A DNA stretch of 19,294 nt from JACJYE01 sp964432875 (GCA_964432875.1 CAYSPJ010000097.1:1-19294); one strand, 5' to 3'; positions 7,765 to 16,523 are shown, counted from the first letter of the stretch. The notes: generated by a model not told the origin, from the letters alone. Translations and numbers: made by a program.

Positions 7765-8874
7765 TTACACCCTTTCTAATACGCTCCGCACGGCATTGCC
7801 CCAATAATAAGTAGCGTAAAAAGAAGGTGGAGTAGGGGAGTGAGGTGCCGCCTGCAATGCCAGCAGGTGGTTGCAATATCCTTGATAATCTTCATTTTCA
7901 ACGACTACCAGCTTTTGCCCACAGGCTTCTGGCAAGACCCCCAGAGCACCAGTACGGCTGGAGACCACGGTCTTGCCCCATGCGATCGCTTCGATCAGCT
8001 TGGTTTTCACCCCCCCGCCAGTATTGACCGGGTTGATGACGACGTCGCAGGCTTTGATATAGGCTTCAATATCATCCACAAACCCCAAGTATTCGACCTG
8101 GGGGAAGGCGCGCAGCCCCTGATAGCGCTCGGGCAGGCCGCCCCCGCAGATGATGAAACGGTAAGGGGCCGCCGCTTGCTTTTGCAGCAAGGGGTTGAGG
8201 TGATGCACAATGAGCTCTACCGCTTCCAGATTTGGTTGATACGACTGAGGGCCGAAGAAGGCGATGAGGAACTCCGCCTCTCCATAGCCATGCCGCCGGC
8301 GCACCGACTGGCGTGCTTCGGCTGCATCTGGCGGGGCCTGGCGGTAAGGGGTGCCATAGGGCACGGTGCTGCACTTCGCACTGCCCAGGCCAAACGCGCG
8401 GCGGGCCAGCGGCAGGTCATCCGGCGAAATGAAGTAGATATGCAGCGCCAGGCGGAAAGCCAGCCATTCGGCGGCAAAGACGAGCGGCCAATACCAGCGC
8501 CCCATGCTCCGGAAGCGTTGATACTCTATATTTTGGGCATATATCTGGAGGGGGATGCCCAGCAAGGCCGTCGCCGGAAACAACAATAGGGCGATGAAGG
8601 GCTGGAATGCGATGCAGGCGCTGGCTGCTTCTTGTTTTAAAGCCCGGTAGGCCCGCCAGGCCGCCAGCGGGCTAAAGTATTTATAAAATCGATACGGAAA
8701 AACGGCGATCAACGGGAAGGGGGCCTGCCCTTCCTCATCATCAAAGGTCGATAAGCATACCAAGGGGCGTTCTTTGGCTAGCGCAGCGCAAAACCCATAA
8801 GCCGCTTTGTGCCCGCCATTTTTTGGCGGCACAAAGCGGTAAGGGACCACGACGGCAAGTTTTTGAGCCTTCAC
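7765..8874 (-). CDS. Glycosyltransferase family 4-like (GT-B fold)
   Basis: A 369-residue glycosyltransferase starting with GTG at 8872-8874. The start is supported because the first beta strand, KLAVVVPYRFVPPKNGG, begins at residue 5, with the glycine-rich loop of GT-B enzymes at 20-21. The C-terminal donor-binding half contains FFGPQSYQPNLEAVE (207-221), FIICGGG, and the signature NPVNTGGGVKTKLIEAIAWG (281-300), whose Lys/Glu positions contact the nucleotide-sugar. It starts 4 bp after the stop of the YfhO-like gene, so the two are translationally close and in one operon with gpsA. The sugar and acceptor are unknown. A probable role is glycan assembly at the cytoplasmic face while the YfhO-like partner acts at the outer face of the membrane (inference). 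Confidence 0.85.
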   Translation of the reverse strand: MKAQKLAVVVPYRFVPPKNGGHKAAYGFCAALAKERPLVCLSTFDDEEGQAPFPLIAVFPYRFYKYFSPLAAWRAYRALKQEAASACIAFQPFIALLLFPATALLGIPLQIYAQNIEYQRFRSMGRWYWPLVFAAEWLAFRLALHIYFISPDDLPLARRAFGLGSAKCSTVPYGTPYRQAPPDAAEARQSVRRRHGYGEAEFLIAFFGPQSYQPNLEAVELIVHHLNPLLQKQAAAPYRFIICGGGLPERYQGLRAFPQVEYLGFVDDIEAYIKACDVVINPVNTGGGVKTKLIEAIAWGKTVVSSRTGALGVLPEACGQKLVVVENEDYQGYCNHLLALQAAPHSPTPPSFYATYYWGNAVRSVLERV

Positions 8875-8878
8875 GGGC

Positions 8879-11383
8879 TTACTTCTTTTTCCGGCGCGGC
8901 GGCGTAGCCCGGGGTTTCGCCGGCTTGGGGGCCTCGGCCGGTTTTGCCGGCGGCGGGGGCGGCGGGTTCTGGTACAAATCGTACCCCTTCTGCCCCAAAA
9001 AGCCGATTAAGCCCAGCAGGATAATGCCTGAGAATATCTGGGAAATCAGCTTCCCTTTTTTAAACGATTGCGGCTCAAACACAAACACAATCTCCTGTTT
9101 GCCCGCTGGCACCTTCATGCCGCGCAACAGGTAATTGACGCGGATATGTTCGGCCGGCTCGCCATTGATATAGGCTTGCCAGCCCTTGTCTGGGCCGTAC
9201 CAGATTTCGGAAAAGACGGCAAATTGCTCGTTTTCCGTTTCGCTTACATACTCCAGGCGGTTGGGGCGGTAGCTGGTCAGCTTGATCGTGCCTTGCTTAT
9301 TGGGCTTGAAGCCCTCGAGGTAGCTGCTAAACTCCTGATGGACGATGGCCACTCCCGCTGGGTCAATGGCGCCGAGGGCATCGATTTCTTCATTGGCGGA
9401 ATTGGCCAGGCGGATGGTATCTACAAACCAGGCATTGCCCAGCGCGCCGCCGTTGAGGCGGGCTACCGGTTTGTCGTCGGGGCCTGCTAAGATGAAGTAT
9501 TTGGTGTTCAGCATGTCCAGCACGGCTTGGTTGCCGCGGCTCAGGTGGCGGTCGATGATATCCTGGAAACGCTGAAGTTTCGCGGCGTGATAACCGCCGA
9601 TAGCTTTGTGGAAATAGGAGGATTTGGAAGAGTTGAAGGTAGAAACAGTATTGTCAAAGACCCGGAAGTTGGGGTCGGTATCGCGCAAAATCTGCTCATC
9701 GGCTTCACGGGGCTGGAAGTTAGCCCGGTACTGGGCAGCCGTGATGAAGAGGTCGTTGTTGAGATAGCGCCGCCCTACCGTCCATTGATCGAAGACGGCC
9801 AGGATGGCCAGGCCGGCCAGCAACAGGGTTTGCTTGGCTTTGCCATTGACATAAGCCCAGACCAGCCCCCCGCTCAGCATAGCCAGCAGCAGGCTGCGCA
9901 GTGCATCGCTGCGCATCAATGACTGCCGGTCGGCTATGATGGCATCCAAGCTATAGCCGGCAGCTTCATAGCGGGCGTCCTCTGGGGTGCTGAAGTCGAA
10001 GTAAGAGGGGCCTATCAAGGCGAAGAACAGGCAAACCGCACCAAAAATACCGCCAGCCAGGTACAAACTGCGCAGGATAGCCGGCTGTTCAGCTTTGTGG
10101 CTCACAATCTTGTGTAGGGCCAACACGCCCAGGGCCGGCACCAGGAAGGCCGTCACGCTAAGGATGGAGTTGGGCGTGCGGAATTTGCTGTATAGCGGGA
10201 AATAATCAAAAAAGAAGCGGTTGAATACCTCCAGGTTTTTCCCCATCGAGAGCAGCAGGGTGAGCAAAGTGCCCAGCCCCAGCCACCACTTCACCGGCCC
10301 CTTGACCAGGAATAGCCCCAGGAGGAAGAAGAAAAACATCACCGCGCCAAAGTAAATCGGGCCGCTGGTGAAAGGCAGGCTACCCCAGTATAAAGGTGCC
10401 GAAAAATTGTCGGGGATGCGGGCCCCCTTGCTGCGCAAATCGCGCACTACGGCCGATTCAGCCCCCACCGGCTCCTGCGAGCCGCCGCCAGCGACGCCGG
10501 GGATAAAGGAGGCAAACAAATCAATGGTGCCATTGCTCCAGTTCATGGCATAATCCCAGTCCAAACCATCGGTTTCACTGCTGCTGGTCGGCTCGCCAGT
10601 CTGTTCCAGGATGGGCTTGCCGCGCATGGTGTCTTTAGAGTACTCGTAGGTGATCCAGAGATTGGAGGCTGCGGAGCCAACCGCCAGCAGCCCGCCGATA
10701 AGCAGTACGCCGACGGCTTTGGCCAGGTGGGCTAATTCGCCCCGGCGTATTTCGAAAACCAATTGCGCTGCGCCAAAGATCAGCAGGGTCATGAAGAAGT
10801 AGTACGTCATCTGCACGTGGTTGGACATGATGTTCAGGCCCAAGCCTACCGCAAAGAGCACGCCCCCTGCCAGGTATTGCTTGCGGAAGGTCAGCAACAT
10901 GCCCGCAGCGACCAAAGGCAGATAGGCGATGGCCTTGAGCTTCGTCTCGTGCCCGGCTTCGTAGAGGATGAAGTTGTTGGTCGTAAAGCTAAAGGCCAGC
11001 GCGCCGATGGCTGCCAGCCAATTGTTGACGCCCAGCACCACCATCAGGATATAAAAGCTGAGCATGGCAATGAAGAAGCGCCCGATGGGGGGCTTGATGC
11101 CAAGGCTGCCGAGGCGGTCCAATACCTTGAGGTTGTTGCCTTCGCTCACCGTATTGATCTGGTAGGTCGGCATGCCGCCAAACATGGCATTCGTCCACAG
11201 CGAGCGCTCGCCAGTCTGTTCGTAATACTCGCGCACTTCCTGCGACATGCCCATGTATTGCACGATATCGCCTTGTTCTGGCACTTTGCCCGACAGCTGG
11301 GGCGAAAAATAGACGGCGCAAGCCAGCAGGAATAAAGCCAGGGCCAGGAAGTGAGGCCAGGCCTTCTGAATGATGGTGTTCAT
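8879..11383 (-). CDS. YfhO-family polytopic membrane protein (GT-C-like)
   Basis: An 834-residue protein with many membrane segments in its first two thirds, starting with a segment at about residues 10-27. A conserved-looking acidic loop PEQGDIVQYMGMSQE (35-49) after the first segment is the expected position of the catalytic Asp in GT-C/YfhO proteins. Other family-like stretches are NAMFGGMPTYQ and YEAGHETKLKAIAYLPL. The C-terminal third is an extracytoplasmic domain followed by a final membrane segment and a Pro/Ala/Lys tail that ends in three lysines. YfhO-type proteins are linked to sugar transfer onto polymers using lipid-linked donors in Firmicutes; their role in Bacteroidota is not established. 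It is 21 bp downstream of gpsA and 4 bp upstream of the GT4 gene. Confidence 0.82.
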   Translation of the reverse strand: MNTIIQKAWPHFLALALFLLACAVYFSPQLSGKVPEQGDIVQYMGMSQEVREYYEQTGERSLWTNAMFGGMPTYQINTVSEGNNLKVLDRLGSLGIKPPIGRFFIAMLSFYILMVVLGVNNWLAAIGALAFSFTTNNFILYEAGHETKLKAIAYLPLVAAGMLLTFRKQYLAGGVLFAVGLGLNIMSNHVQMTYYFFMTLLIFGAAQLVFEIRRGELAHLAKAVGVLLIGGLLAVGSAASNLWITYEYSKDTMRGKPILEQTGEPTSSSETDGLDWDYAMNWSNGTIDLFASFIPGVAGGGSQEPVGAESAVVRDLRSKGARIPDNFSAPLYWGSLPFTSGPIYFGAVMFFFFLLGLFLVKGPVKWWLGLGTLLTLLLSMGKNLEVFNRFFFDYFPLYSKFRTPNSILSVTAFLVPALGVLALHKIVSHKAEQPAILRSLYLAGGIFGAVCLFFALIGPSYFDFSTPEDARYEAAGYSLDAIIADRQSLMRSDALRSLLLAMLSGGLVWAYVNGKAKQTLLLAGLAILAVFDQWTVGRRYLNNDLFITAAQYRANFQPREADEQILRDTDPNFRVFDNTVSTFNSSKSSYFHKAIGGYHAAKLQRFQDIIDRHLSRGNQAVLDMLNTKYFILAGPDDKPVARLNGGALGNAWFVDTIRLANSANEEIDALGAIDPAGVAIVHQEFSSYLEGFKPNKQGTIKLTSYRPNRLEYVSETENEQFAVFSEIWYGPDKGWQAYINGEPAEHIRVNYLLRGMKVPAGKQEIVFVFEPQSFKKGKLISQIFSGIILLGLIGFLGQKGYDLYQNPPPPPPAKPAEAPKPAKPRATPPRRKKK

Positions 11384-11404
11384 TGACTAATGTTTTCCTT
11401 TGAG

Positions 11405-12439
11405 TTATAAAAAATCAACATCCACATCATACGGATACGTAATGAGGAAGTGGATGGCGCGGTCAATATCAAAGTTTTCAAATACGATTTTGTACAGCAT
11501 ATCGGTGATTGGGACCCGCAATTTATAGTATTTTGCCAATTGCCAGGTGATTTTCAGGGTGCGTACCCCTTCGGCCAGCTCGGGCATGGTGTTTTCAATT
11601 TCCGGGATCGTTTCTCCGCTCCCCAGGCGATAGCCGAAAGTGTAATTGCGGCTATCTTTGCTCGTGGCGGTGGCCACCAGGTCGCCTATGCCGGCGGTGC
11701 CGAAAAAGGCCCGGCTCTCGGAGCCCATCGCTTTGCCAAAATAGACCATCTCCGTCAGCCCGCGGGTGATGAGCATGGCCTGCATGTTTTTGCCCAAGCC
11801 CCTGCCCCGCAGTATGCCCGAGCCGATGGCGATGATATTTTTCAGTGCGCCAGCCAATTCTGCGCCCAGCAGGTCATGGGTGCCGAAGACGTGAAAATGC
11901 TTGCTGCGCAGCACCTCTTTGCCCAGGTTGATCACTTCCTGATACTTGCTGCCGATGACCGTAGCAGTGGGCTGCCCCTGCAGGATCTCCTTGGCCAGGT
12001 TGGGGCCCGACAGGCAGCCTACCCGCAAGACCGAACTCTCCTGGAGGATGACTTCGCTCATGGTGCTCACTTCGGCTCGGGTGAGCGTTCCTGACTCATC
12101 CATGCGGTTTTCCAGCCCATACGCATCAAACCCTTTGGTGCCGTGAATGAGGATGTGGTAAGGCCGCAAAATAGGGCCGACATCCCGCATCATATTGCGG
12201 AAGCTGCCCGAGGGCACTACCGGGAAAATCAAAGTGCAGCGCCGGGCAATCTCTTCCAGGTCATTGGTCGCACTGACCCGCTTGGAGAGTTGCATGCCTT
12301 GATATTGGCGTTCGGCATTGATCAAGTCTACCACCTCGCGCTTGCGGCTGAATAGCAGCACCTCGGTATTGTGCGACAATAAGTTGGCAATGGCCGTGCC
12401 AAAACTCCCTGCTCCAATGATCCCAACGGGTTGCTCCAT
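11405..12439 (-). CDS. gpsA: NAD(P)H-dependent glycerol-3-phosphate dehydrogenase
   Basis: A 344-residue cytosolic enzyme that reduces dihydroxyacetone phosphate to sn-glycerol 3-phosphate for phospholipid synthesis. The dinucleotide-binding motif GAGSFG is at 9-14, HGTKGF (99-104) carries a conserved lysine, and GAELAGALKNIIAIGSGI (192-209) contains the catalytic lysine at about 200. FGTAGIGDLVATATSKDSRN is also typical of GpsA. The frame is open to 12499, but a -7 box at 12476-12483 falls inside that extension, the extension is unlike GpsA, and an AGAGGAA-like sequence precedes the ATG at 12437-12439; the shorter form is chosen. It heads an operon with the YfhO-like and GT4 genes, an unusual placement that links lipid precursor supply with glycan genes. 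Confidence 0.95.
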   Translation of the reverse strand: MEQPVGIIGAGSFGTAIANLLSHNTEVLLFSRKREVVDLINAERQYQGMQLSKRVSATNDLEEIARRCTLIFPVVPSGSFRNMMRDVGPILRPYHILIHGTKGFDAYGLENRMDESGTLTRAEVSTMSEVILQESSVLRVGCLSGPNLAKEILQGQPTATVIGSKYQEVINLGKEVLRSKHFHVFGTHDLLGAELAGALKNIIAIGSGILRGRGLGKNMQAMLITRGLTEMVYFGKAMGSESRAFFGTAGIGDLVATATSKDSRNYTFGYRLGSGETIPEIENTMPELAEGVRTLKITWQLAKYYKLRVPITDMLYKIVFENFDIDRAIHFLITYPYDVDVDFL

Positions 12440-12475
12440 TTGTAATTCCTCTGCGGGCGCTTTTGATTTCCTGTG

Positions 12476-12483
12476 CAAATGTA
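12476..12483 (-). promoter_or_regulatory. Promoter -7 box for the gpsA-yfhO-GT4 operon
   Basis: The minus strand reads TACATTTG followed by C, an exact TAnnTTTG match, 36 bp before the gpsA ATG at 12439. No clear -33 TTTG is seen at the right distance. It fixes the gpsA start downstream of itself. Confidence 0.6.
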
Positions 12484-12504
12484 GTTTTTTTTCGGGCAAT
12501 TGGG

Positions 12505-12537
12505 TTTGAAAAATGAAAACTTCGCCGGGCTTTTTTG
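12505..12537 (+). promoter_or_regulatory. Candidate promoter of the alpha/beta hydrolase gene
   Basis: TTTG at 12505-12508, a 21-bp spacer, then CTTTTTTG at 12530-12537 (the TA of TAnnTTTG is replaced, the TTTG half is intact). It ends 24 bp before the ATG at 12562. It lies back to back with the gpsA promoter in the 122-bp divergent intergenic region. Confidence 0.4.
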
Positions 12538-12561
12538 CGTTATACTGCCCAAAACACCTGA

Positions 12562-13578
12562 ATGATGCAAGCGTGGATACCTTTATTTTTGTTCTGGATT
12601 TTTTTGTTCCCCCCCAGCAATCCGGTCGGTGCTCCAGGGCAGCCCGAGCATGGCCCGGGCGGCGCTGACTATACCCATGGCGAAGTACTTTTCTCCCAGT
12701 TTGCTGATGAGGCCGACGGCTATTGGCTATTCGAGCCGACCCAACCCAAGCCTGATTCTGCCCATGTGATCGTCTTCCTTCACGGATATGGCGCCATCAA
12801 CCCCATGATTTACGGCGCCTGGATACGCCACCTGGTACGCAAGGGCAATATCGTCATCTACCCGCGCTACCAAAACAACTTGTTTAGCCCCCGCCCGGAG
12901 GCGTTTGCGGGCCATGCCGCTGTAGCGATCCGCAATGCCCTGGAAAGGCTCCAATCGGGCGAGCATGTCGCTCCGATCATCGAGCCGCTCATCCTGGTGG
13001 GGCATTCCTATGGCGCCACCATCGCTGCCAACTTAGGTGTCAACCATGCCGATTTGGGCATACCGCAGCCCCGAGGGCTTTTGCTCTGCGCACCCGGTAC
13101 CGGGCCGCTCAAAGGCGGGCGGCTGGCTTCTTATGAAGATATGCCAGAAGATATACATTTGCTGGTGGCGGTGAGCATCAACGACCACGTAGTCGGCGAA
13201 GAACTGGGCCGCCTGATTTATGAAACAGCCGTCAATACGCCGCAGCGCAACCTCATCCGTATCCTGCCTGACGAGCATGGCACGCCGCCCCTCACTTCCG
13301 TGCATAACGAAAGCTACGCCCTCGATGCCGCTTTCGACGCGGGCATCCACAACGCTTCCTACCACCGTTCGCTGAGCACCGCCAAGCTCGATGCCGCCGA
13401 TTTCTACGGCCAATGGAAATTGCTGGACGCCCTGGCCGATTGCCTGCGCACGGGCGAAAACTGCCAGGCCGCTTTCGGCGATACCCCCGAGCAGCGCTAT
13501 ATGGGCACCTGGAGCGATGGGAAGCCAGTACGGGAACTGGAGGTGAGGGTGCCGGCGCCAGTGGTGGCAGGGGAATAG
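12562..13578 (+). CDS. Exported alpha/beta hydrolase
   Basis: A 338-residue protein. The N-terminus (about 1-24, very hydrophobic with a WIPLFLFWIFLF core) is a signal peptide or anchor, so it probably acts outside the cytoplasm. The alpha/beta hydrolase core shows VIVFLHGYG (69-77, oxyanion-hole region) and the nucleophile elbow LILVGHSYGA (143-152) with Ser149. VSINDHVVG supplies a probable acid, Asp208, and the catalytic His is probably His239 or His248. The fold resembles dienelactone hydrolase or lipase-like enzymes; the substrate cannot be read from sequence. The C-terminal 80 residues contain two Cys (CLRTGENC) that could form a disulfide, in keeping with export. A second ATG follows immediately at 12565. 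The caspase gene begins 90 bp downstream with its own promoter. Confidence 0.82.
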   Translation: MMQAWIPLFLFWIFLFPPSNPVGAPGQPEHGPGGADYTHGEVLFSQFADEADGYWLFEPTQPKPDSAHVIVFLHGYGAINPMIYGAWIRHLVRKGNIVIYPRYQNNLFSPRPEAFAGHAAVAIRNALERLQSGEHVAPIIEPLILVGHSYGATIAANLGVNHADLGIPQPRGLLLCAPGTGPLKGGRLASYEDMPEDIHLLVAVSINDHVVGEELGRLIYETAVNTPQRNLIRILPDEHGTPPLTSVHNESYALDAAFDAGIHNASYHRSLSTAKLDAADFYGQWKLLDALADCLRTGENCQAAFGDTPEQRYMGTWSDGKPVRELEVRVPAPVVAGE

Positions 13579-13595
13579 GGATTGCCATTTGCGCC

Positions 13596-13627
13596 GTTGC
13601 GCAATTAAACGGTTTTGACTACCTTTG
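13596..13627 (+). promoter_or_regulatory. Promoter of the caspase gene
   Basis: GTTG at 13596-13599 (3 of 4 to TTTG), a 20-bp spacer, then TACCTTTG at 13620-13627, an exact TAnnTTTG match followed by C. The predicted transcription start near 13634 gives a leader of about 35 nt to the ATG at 13669. Confidence 0.6.
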
Positions 13628-13668
13628 CCCACGCGGTAAAAAAACGCAGCACGAAAAACTCAATCGCA

Positions 13669-15048
13669 ATGCCCGGAAGTCAGGAAACCAAGCGCGGCAT
13701 AGACCTGGACGGCGAACCCCAGGGCGCTCTGCCAAAAGGCAAGAACTACCTCTGCGTAGTCGGCATCGACCATTACCAAGCCATGCCCCGGCTCTTTAAC
13801 GCGGTAAAGGATGCCCAAGAGGTGCAGAAAGTACTGGTAGGAAAATACCAATTCGACCAAGAGCGCCTCATCACGCTATTCGATCAGGAAGCCACTCAAA
13901 ACGCCATTATCGACAAGCTGAAAGCACTGGCCAAGAGCCTCACGGAAGAGGACAACCTGCTGATGTACTTCGCCGGCCATGGCGAATACGACGAGGTGAC
14001 TGACGTCGGCTTCTGGATACCGGTCGATGGGCGGCGGGGGGAAATCGGCACGTATATTTCCTTCGACCTGGTGACCCGCCTGCTGCGCGCTATTAAGACC
14101 CGCCATACCTTCCTCATCACCGATTCCTGCTATTCCGGCAGTTTCTTTACCACCCGCCGGGCGGCCACCGCCGAAGACCGGCTGGAGAGCCTGCCCTCGC
14201 GCTGGCTGCTCACCGCTGGCCGCAAGGAGGTCGTCTCCGACGGCTGGGATGGCGGGCACAGCCCCTTTGCCCAGGCGGTGCTGTGGCATCTGAACAACAA
14301 CCAGGAACCTCGCCTGCGCGTATCGCAGTTTTGCAACGACATCGTGGTGGCGGTGGGGAATAATGCCGAGCAGTTGCCCCGGGGGGCTGCCCTGCAAAAC
14401 GTGGGCGATATGGGCGGGGAATTCATGTTCCGCTTGAAGCAATATCAGGATACGGTCTTTGAAAAACCCGCGGCACCAGTCGCTGCTGCCGGGCCTTCCC
14501 GGACAGGCGGGGATACGCCTCCGCCCGCGCCGGCTGCCCCGGCGCCCTTGCGTACGCTGGCCGATGTGCAAAGCCGCCTTAAAGGCCTGCTGCGCAACGA
14601 CGACTTCAAAGGCGCTTTTGATCTGCTCGATCAAATCATCGACGACCGCTCCCGGCGAGAGAATGATATCATCATGCAACAAAGCCAGTTTAATGGCATC
14701 AACAAGCAGTTGCGCAACGGCTTGATAGACCCCAGCTTTGCCAATATCAGCTTGAACCGCATCCGTTACGCCCTCACGTCCATCATCGACGAACTGGAGG
14801 AGGGCGACCTCAAGGCGGGCGCGCTACAGCCCGAGGCCCTACCGGACAGCCCCGGCAAAACCAGCGGCTACCTCGATGAATTGGAGCGCCAGGGCTTGCT
14901 CGAACAGGCGGAAACGCTGCAGCGCAAAATCAACCTCTTCCGCAAAGAATTGGCTACCGCTTATGATGCTGGCCAGAAATTTGCCCTGGAAGAACAGATC
15001 GCTGAGACGGAACGGCAGATCAGGAAAATCCGCGAGCGGCTGGGTTAG
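13669..15048 (+). CDS. Caspase-family (C14) protease with C-terminal effector-associated-like domain and coiled coil
   Basis: A 459-residue soluble protein. Residues about 24-225 form a caspase-like fold: NYLCVVGIDHY starts the first strand, YFAGHGEYD supplies catalytic His104, and LITDSCYSGSF supplies catalytic Cys154, so both residues of the dyad are present. A Pro/Ala-rich linker (about 268-295) leads to a compact all-helical region (296-379: LADVQSRLKGLLRNDDFKGAFDLLDQ to NRIRYALTSIIDELEEG) resembling bacterial effector-associated, death-like adaptor domains (EAD11 type). A terminal charged helical hairpin (399-459) with QKFALEEQIAETERQIRKI follows. Such layouts occur in prokaryotic immunity or programmed cell-death proteins. 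An open frame extends upstream to a TTG at 13615, but that overlaps the promoter, so the ATG at 13669 is chosen. No EAD-matching partner is next to it in this window. Confidence 0.85.
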   Translation: MPGSQETKRGIDLDGEPQGALPKGKNYLCVVGIDHYQAMPRLFNAVKDAQEVQKVLVGKYQFDQERLITLFDQEATQNAIIDKLKALAKSLTEEDNLLMYFAGHGEYDEVTDVGFWIPVDGRRGEIGTYISFDLVTRLLRAIKTRHTFLITDSCYSGSFFTTRRAATAEDRLESLPSRWLLTAGRKEVVSDGWDGGHSPFAQAVLWHLNNNQEPRLRVSQFCNDIVVAVGNNAEQLPRGAALQNVGDMGGEFMFRLKQYQDTVFEKPAAPVAAAGPSRTGGDTPPPAPAAPAPLRTLADVQSRLKGLLRNDDFKGAFDLLDQIIDDRSRRENDIIMQQSQFNGINKQLRNGLIDPSFANISLNRIRYALTSIIDELEEGDLKAGALQPEALPDSPGKTSGYLDELERQGLLEQAETLQRKINLFRKELATAYDAGQKFALEEQIAETERQIRKIRERLG

Positions 15049-15145
15049 AAGCCCCTTCCGCTTGAGCTTGCAAGCTGCTCGCCTCCGTTGATAGAATAAA
15101 TAATCGCTTTCATCGAATGGATTAGCCTGCGCCTGGCCGTTGCTG

Positions 15146-15153
15146 TACCTTCG
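15146..15153 (+). promoter_or_regulatory. Weak candidate -7 box for the permease gene
   Basis: TACCTTCG, one mismatch to TAnnTTTG, 30 bp before the ATG at 15184. No clear -33 element. The 135-bp gap after the caspase gene also holds a perfect 12-bp palindrome, AGCTTGCAAGCT (15065-15076), of unknown meaning. Confidence 0.35.
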
Positions 15154-15183
15154 GGCATCTAGAAAAACCGGAAACTTTCACTT

Positions 15184-16431
15184 ATGGCTATCCTCAGCAT
15201 CATATCCGAAGCCGTCGCCCAGGCCCTCCAGCAGTTGAGGTCCAACCCCTTGCGCAGTTTTTTGTCCCTGCTGGGCATCTCTATTGGTATCTTCTGCATT
15301 ATCGGGGTGCTTTCTGCGGTAGATTCGCTGGAGAAAAACGTGCGCGGCAGCCTTGAAAAATTGGGCAGTGACGTGGTTTACGTCAAAAAATGGCCCTGGG
15401 CCGACGCCAGCGGGGTATGGTGGAAATACATTAAGCGGCCCAATCCCGATTTTGATGATTACCAGGCGATCCAGGCTCGTTCCAAGACGGCGCAGATGGT
15501 TTCCTACCACGTCGTCATCGGCTTTAAAACCCTGAAGTTTGGCTCGAACAGCGTAGAGGGGGCGGTGCTCATCGGCACTTCCTTCGAGTTTGGGGAAATG
15601 TTTAAGCTGGAGTTCGAGCGTGGCCGTTTCTTTTCTACCTCAGAATATTACTATGGCGCCCCCAAAGCCCTGCTCGGCTACAAAGTATCGCAGGAGCTGT
15701 TTGGCAACATCGACCCCCTCGGGCAAACCATCAAGATGATGGGGCGCAATTACGAAGTCATCGGCGTGTTGGAAAAAGCAGGCGATGACCTGATCAACCC
15801 CCTGGATTTCGACGAGTGCATCCTGGTCTCCTATCCCAATGCCCGCAACCTGGCCAACCTCAAAGCGACTCAAGTCTTCGATACTTCCGTCAATATCCAA
15901 GCTGCCGATGGCATCCCCCTGGGGCAGATGAAGGATGAAGTGCGCGGCATCCTGCGCGCCGAGCGGCGCCTCAAACCCAAAGAAGAGGACAATTTCTCCC
16001 TCAACGAACTATCCATGATCTCCAGCATCTTCGATAGCTTTTTTGGCGTCCTCAACCTGATTGGCATCGTCATTGGCTTGTTTGCTATGCTGGTCGGTGT
16101 CGTCAGCGTAGCCAATATCATGTTCGTATCAGTGAAAGAACGCACCAACCTCATTGGCATCAAAAAGGCTTTGGGCGCCAAACGCTACGCCATCCTGCTG
16201 GAGTTCCTCATCGAATCGGTCATCCTTTGTATCATCGGCGGCCTGGTGGGCTTGCTGTTGGTGTTTGTCACGATCACCATCCTGTCCAATATCATCGATT
16301 TCAACCTCTTCCTCTCTACGGGCAATATTATCGCCGGGGTGCTGGTTTCGGTCATCGTCGGCGTCGCGTCGGGCTTCATCCCCGCCCTGCAAGCCGCTCG
16401 CATGGATCCGGTGGAGGCGATGCGGAAATAA
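15184..16431 (+). CDS. MacB/FtsX-type ABC transporter permease
   Basis: A 415-residue inner-membrane protein. The first membrane segment (about 23-46) is preceded by the typical LRSNPLRSFLSLLGISIGI. A MacB-like periplasmic core (about 47-280) follows, then three C-terminal membrane segments (about 288-313, 335-360 and 375-398) with VSVKERTNLIGIKKALGAKR between them, and the family ending ALQAARMDPVEAMRK. Such permeases work with a separate ATPase to export peptides, lipoproteins or antibiotics by a mechanical mechanism. No ATP-binding subunit lies next to it in this window, so its partner must be encoded elsewhere or shared. It follows the caspase gene on the same strand after 135 bp; co-transcription is possible but a weak promoter of its own is present. 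Confidence 0.9.
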   Translation: MAILSIISEAVAQALQQLRSNPLRSFLSLLGISIGIFCIIGVLSAVDSLEKNVRGSLEKLGSDVVYVKKWPWADASGVWWKYIKRPNPDFDDYQAIQARSKTAQMVSYHVVIGFKTLKFGSNSVEGAVLIGTSFEFGEMFKLEFERGRFFSTSEYYYGAPKALLGYKVSQELFGNIDPLGQTIKMMGRNYEVIGVLEKAGDDLINPLDFDECILVSYPNARNLANLKATQVFDTSVNIQAADGIPLGQMKDEVRGILRAERRLKPKEEDNFSLNELSMISSIFDSFFGVLNLIGIVIGLFAMLVGVVSVANIMFVSVKERTNLIGIKKALGAKRYAILLEFLIESVILCIIGGLVGLLLVFVTITILSNIIDFNLFLSTGNIIAGVLVSVIVGVASGFIPALQAARMDPVEAMRK

Positions 16432-16523
16432 GGGCAAGGCGCAGCGAAAAGGGAAGTTGCGGAACTATTTGCCAGCCCAGTGGGTCTATACCTAAAGTTT
16501 GTACGACAAAAGTGGCGGCTGGG

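Noticed and set aside
13615..13668. Upstream TTG start for the caspase gene
   Set aside because: It overlaps an exact -7 promoter box, and the extra 18 residues resemble no part of the family.
13876..14682. A 268-codon open frame on the minus strand
   Set aside because: It is antisense to the caspase gene, whose catalytic motifs are intact. No promoter, lipobox or domain supports it.
15065..15076. AGCTTGCAAGCT palindrome after the caspase gene
   Set aside because: A perfect 12-bp palindrome but with no loop, no T tract and no second copy nearby; not enough to call an operator or terminator.
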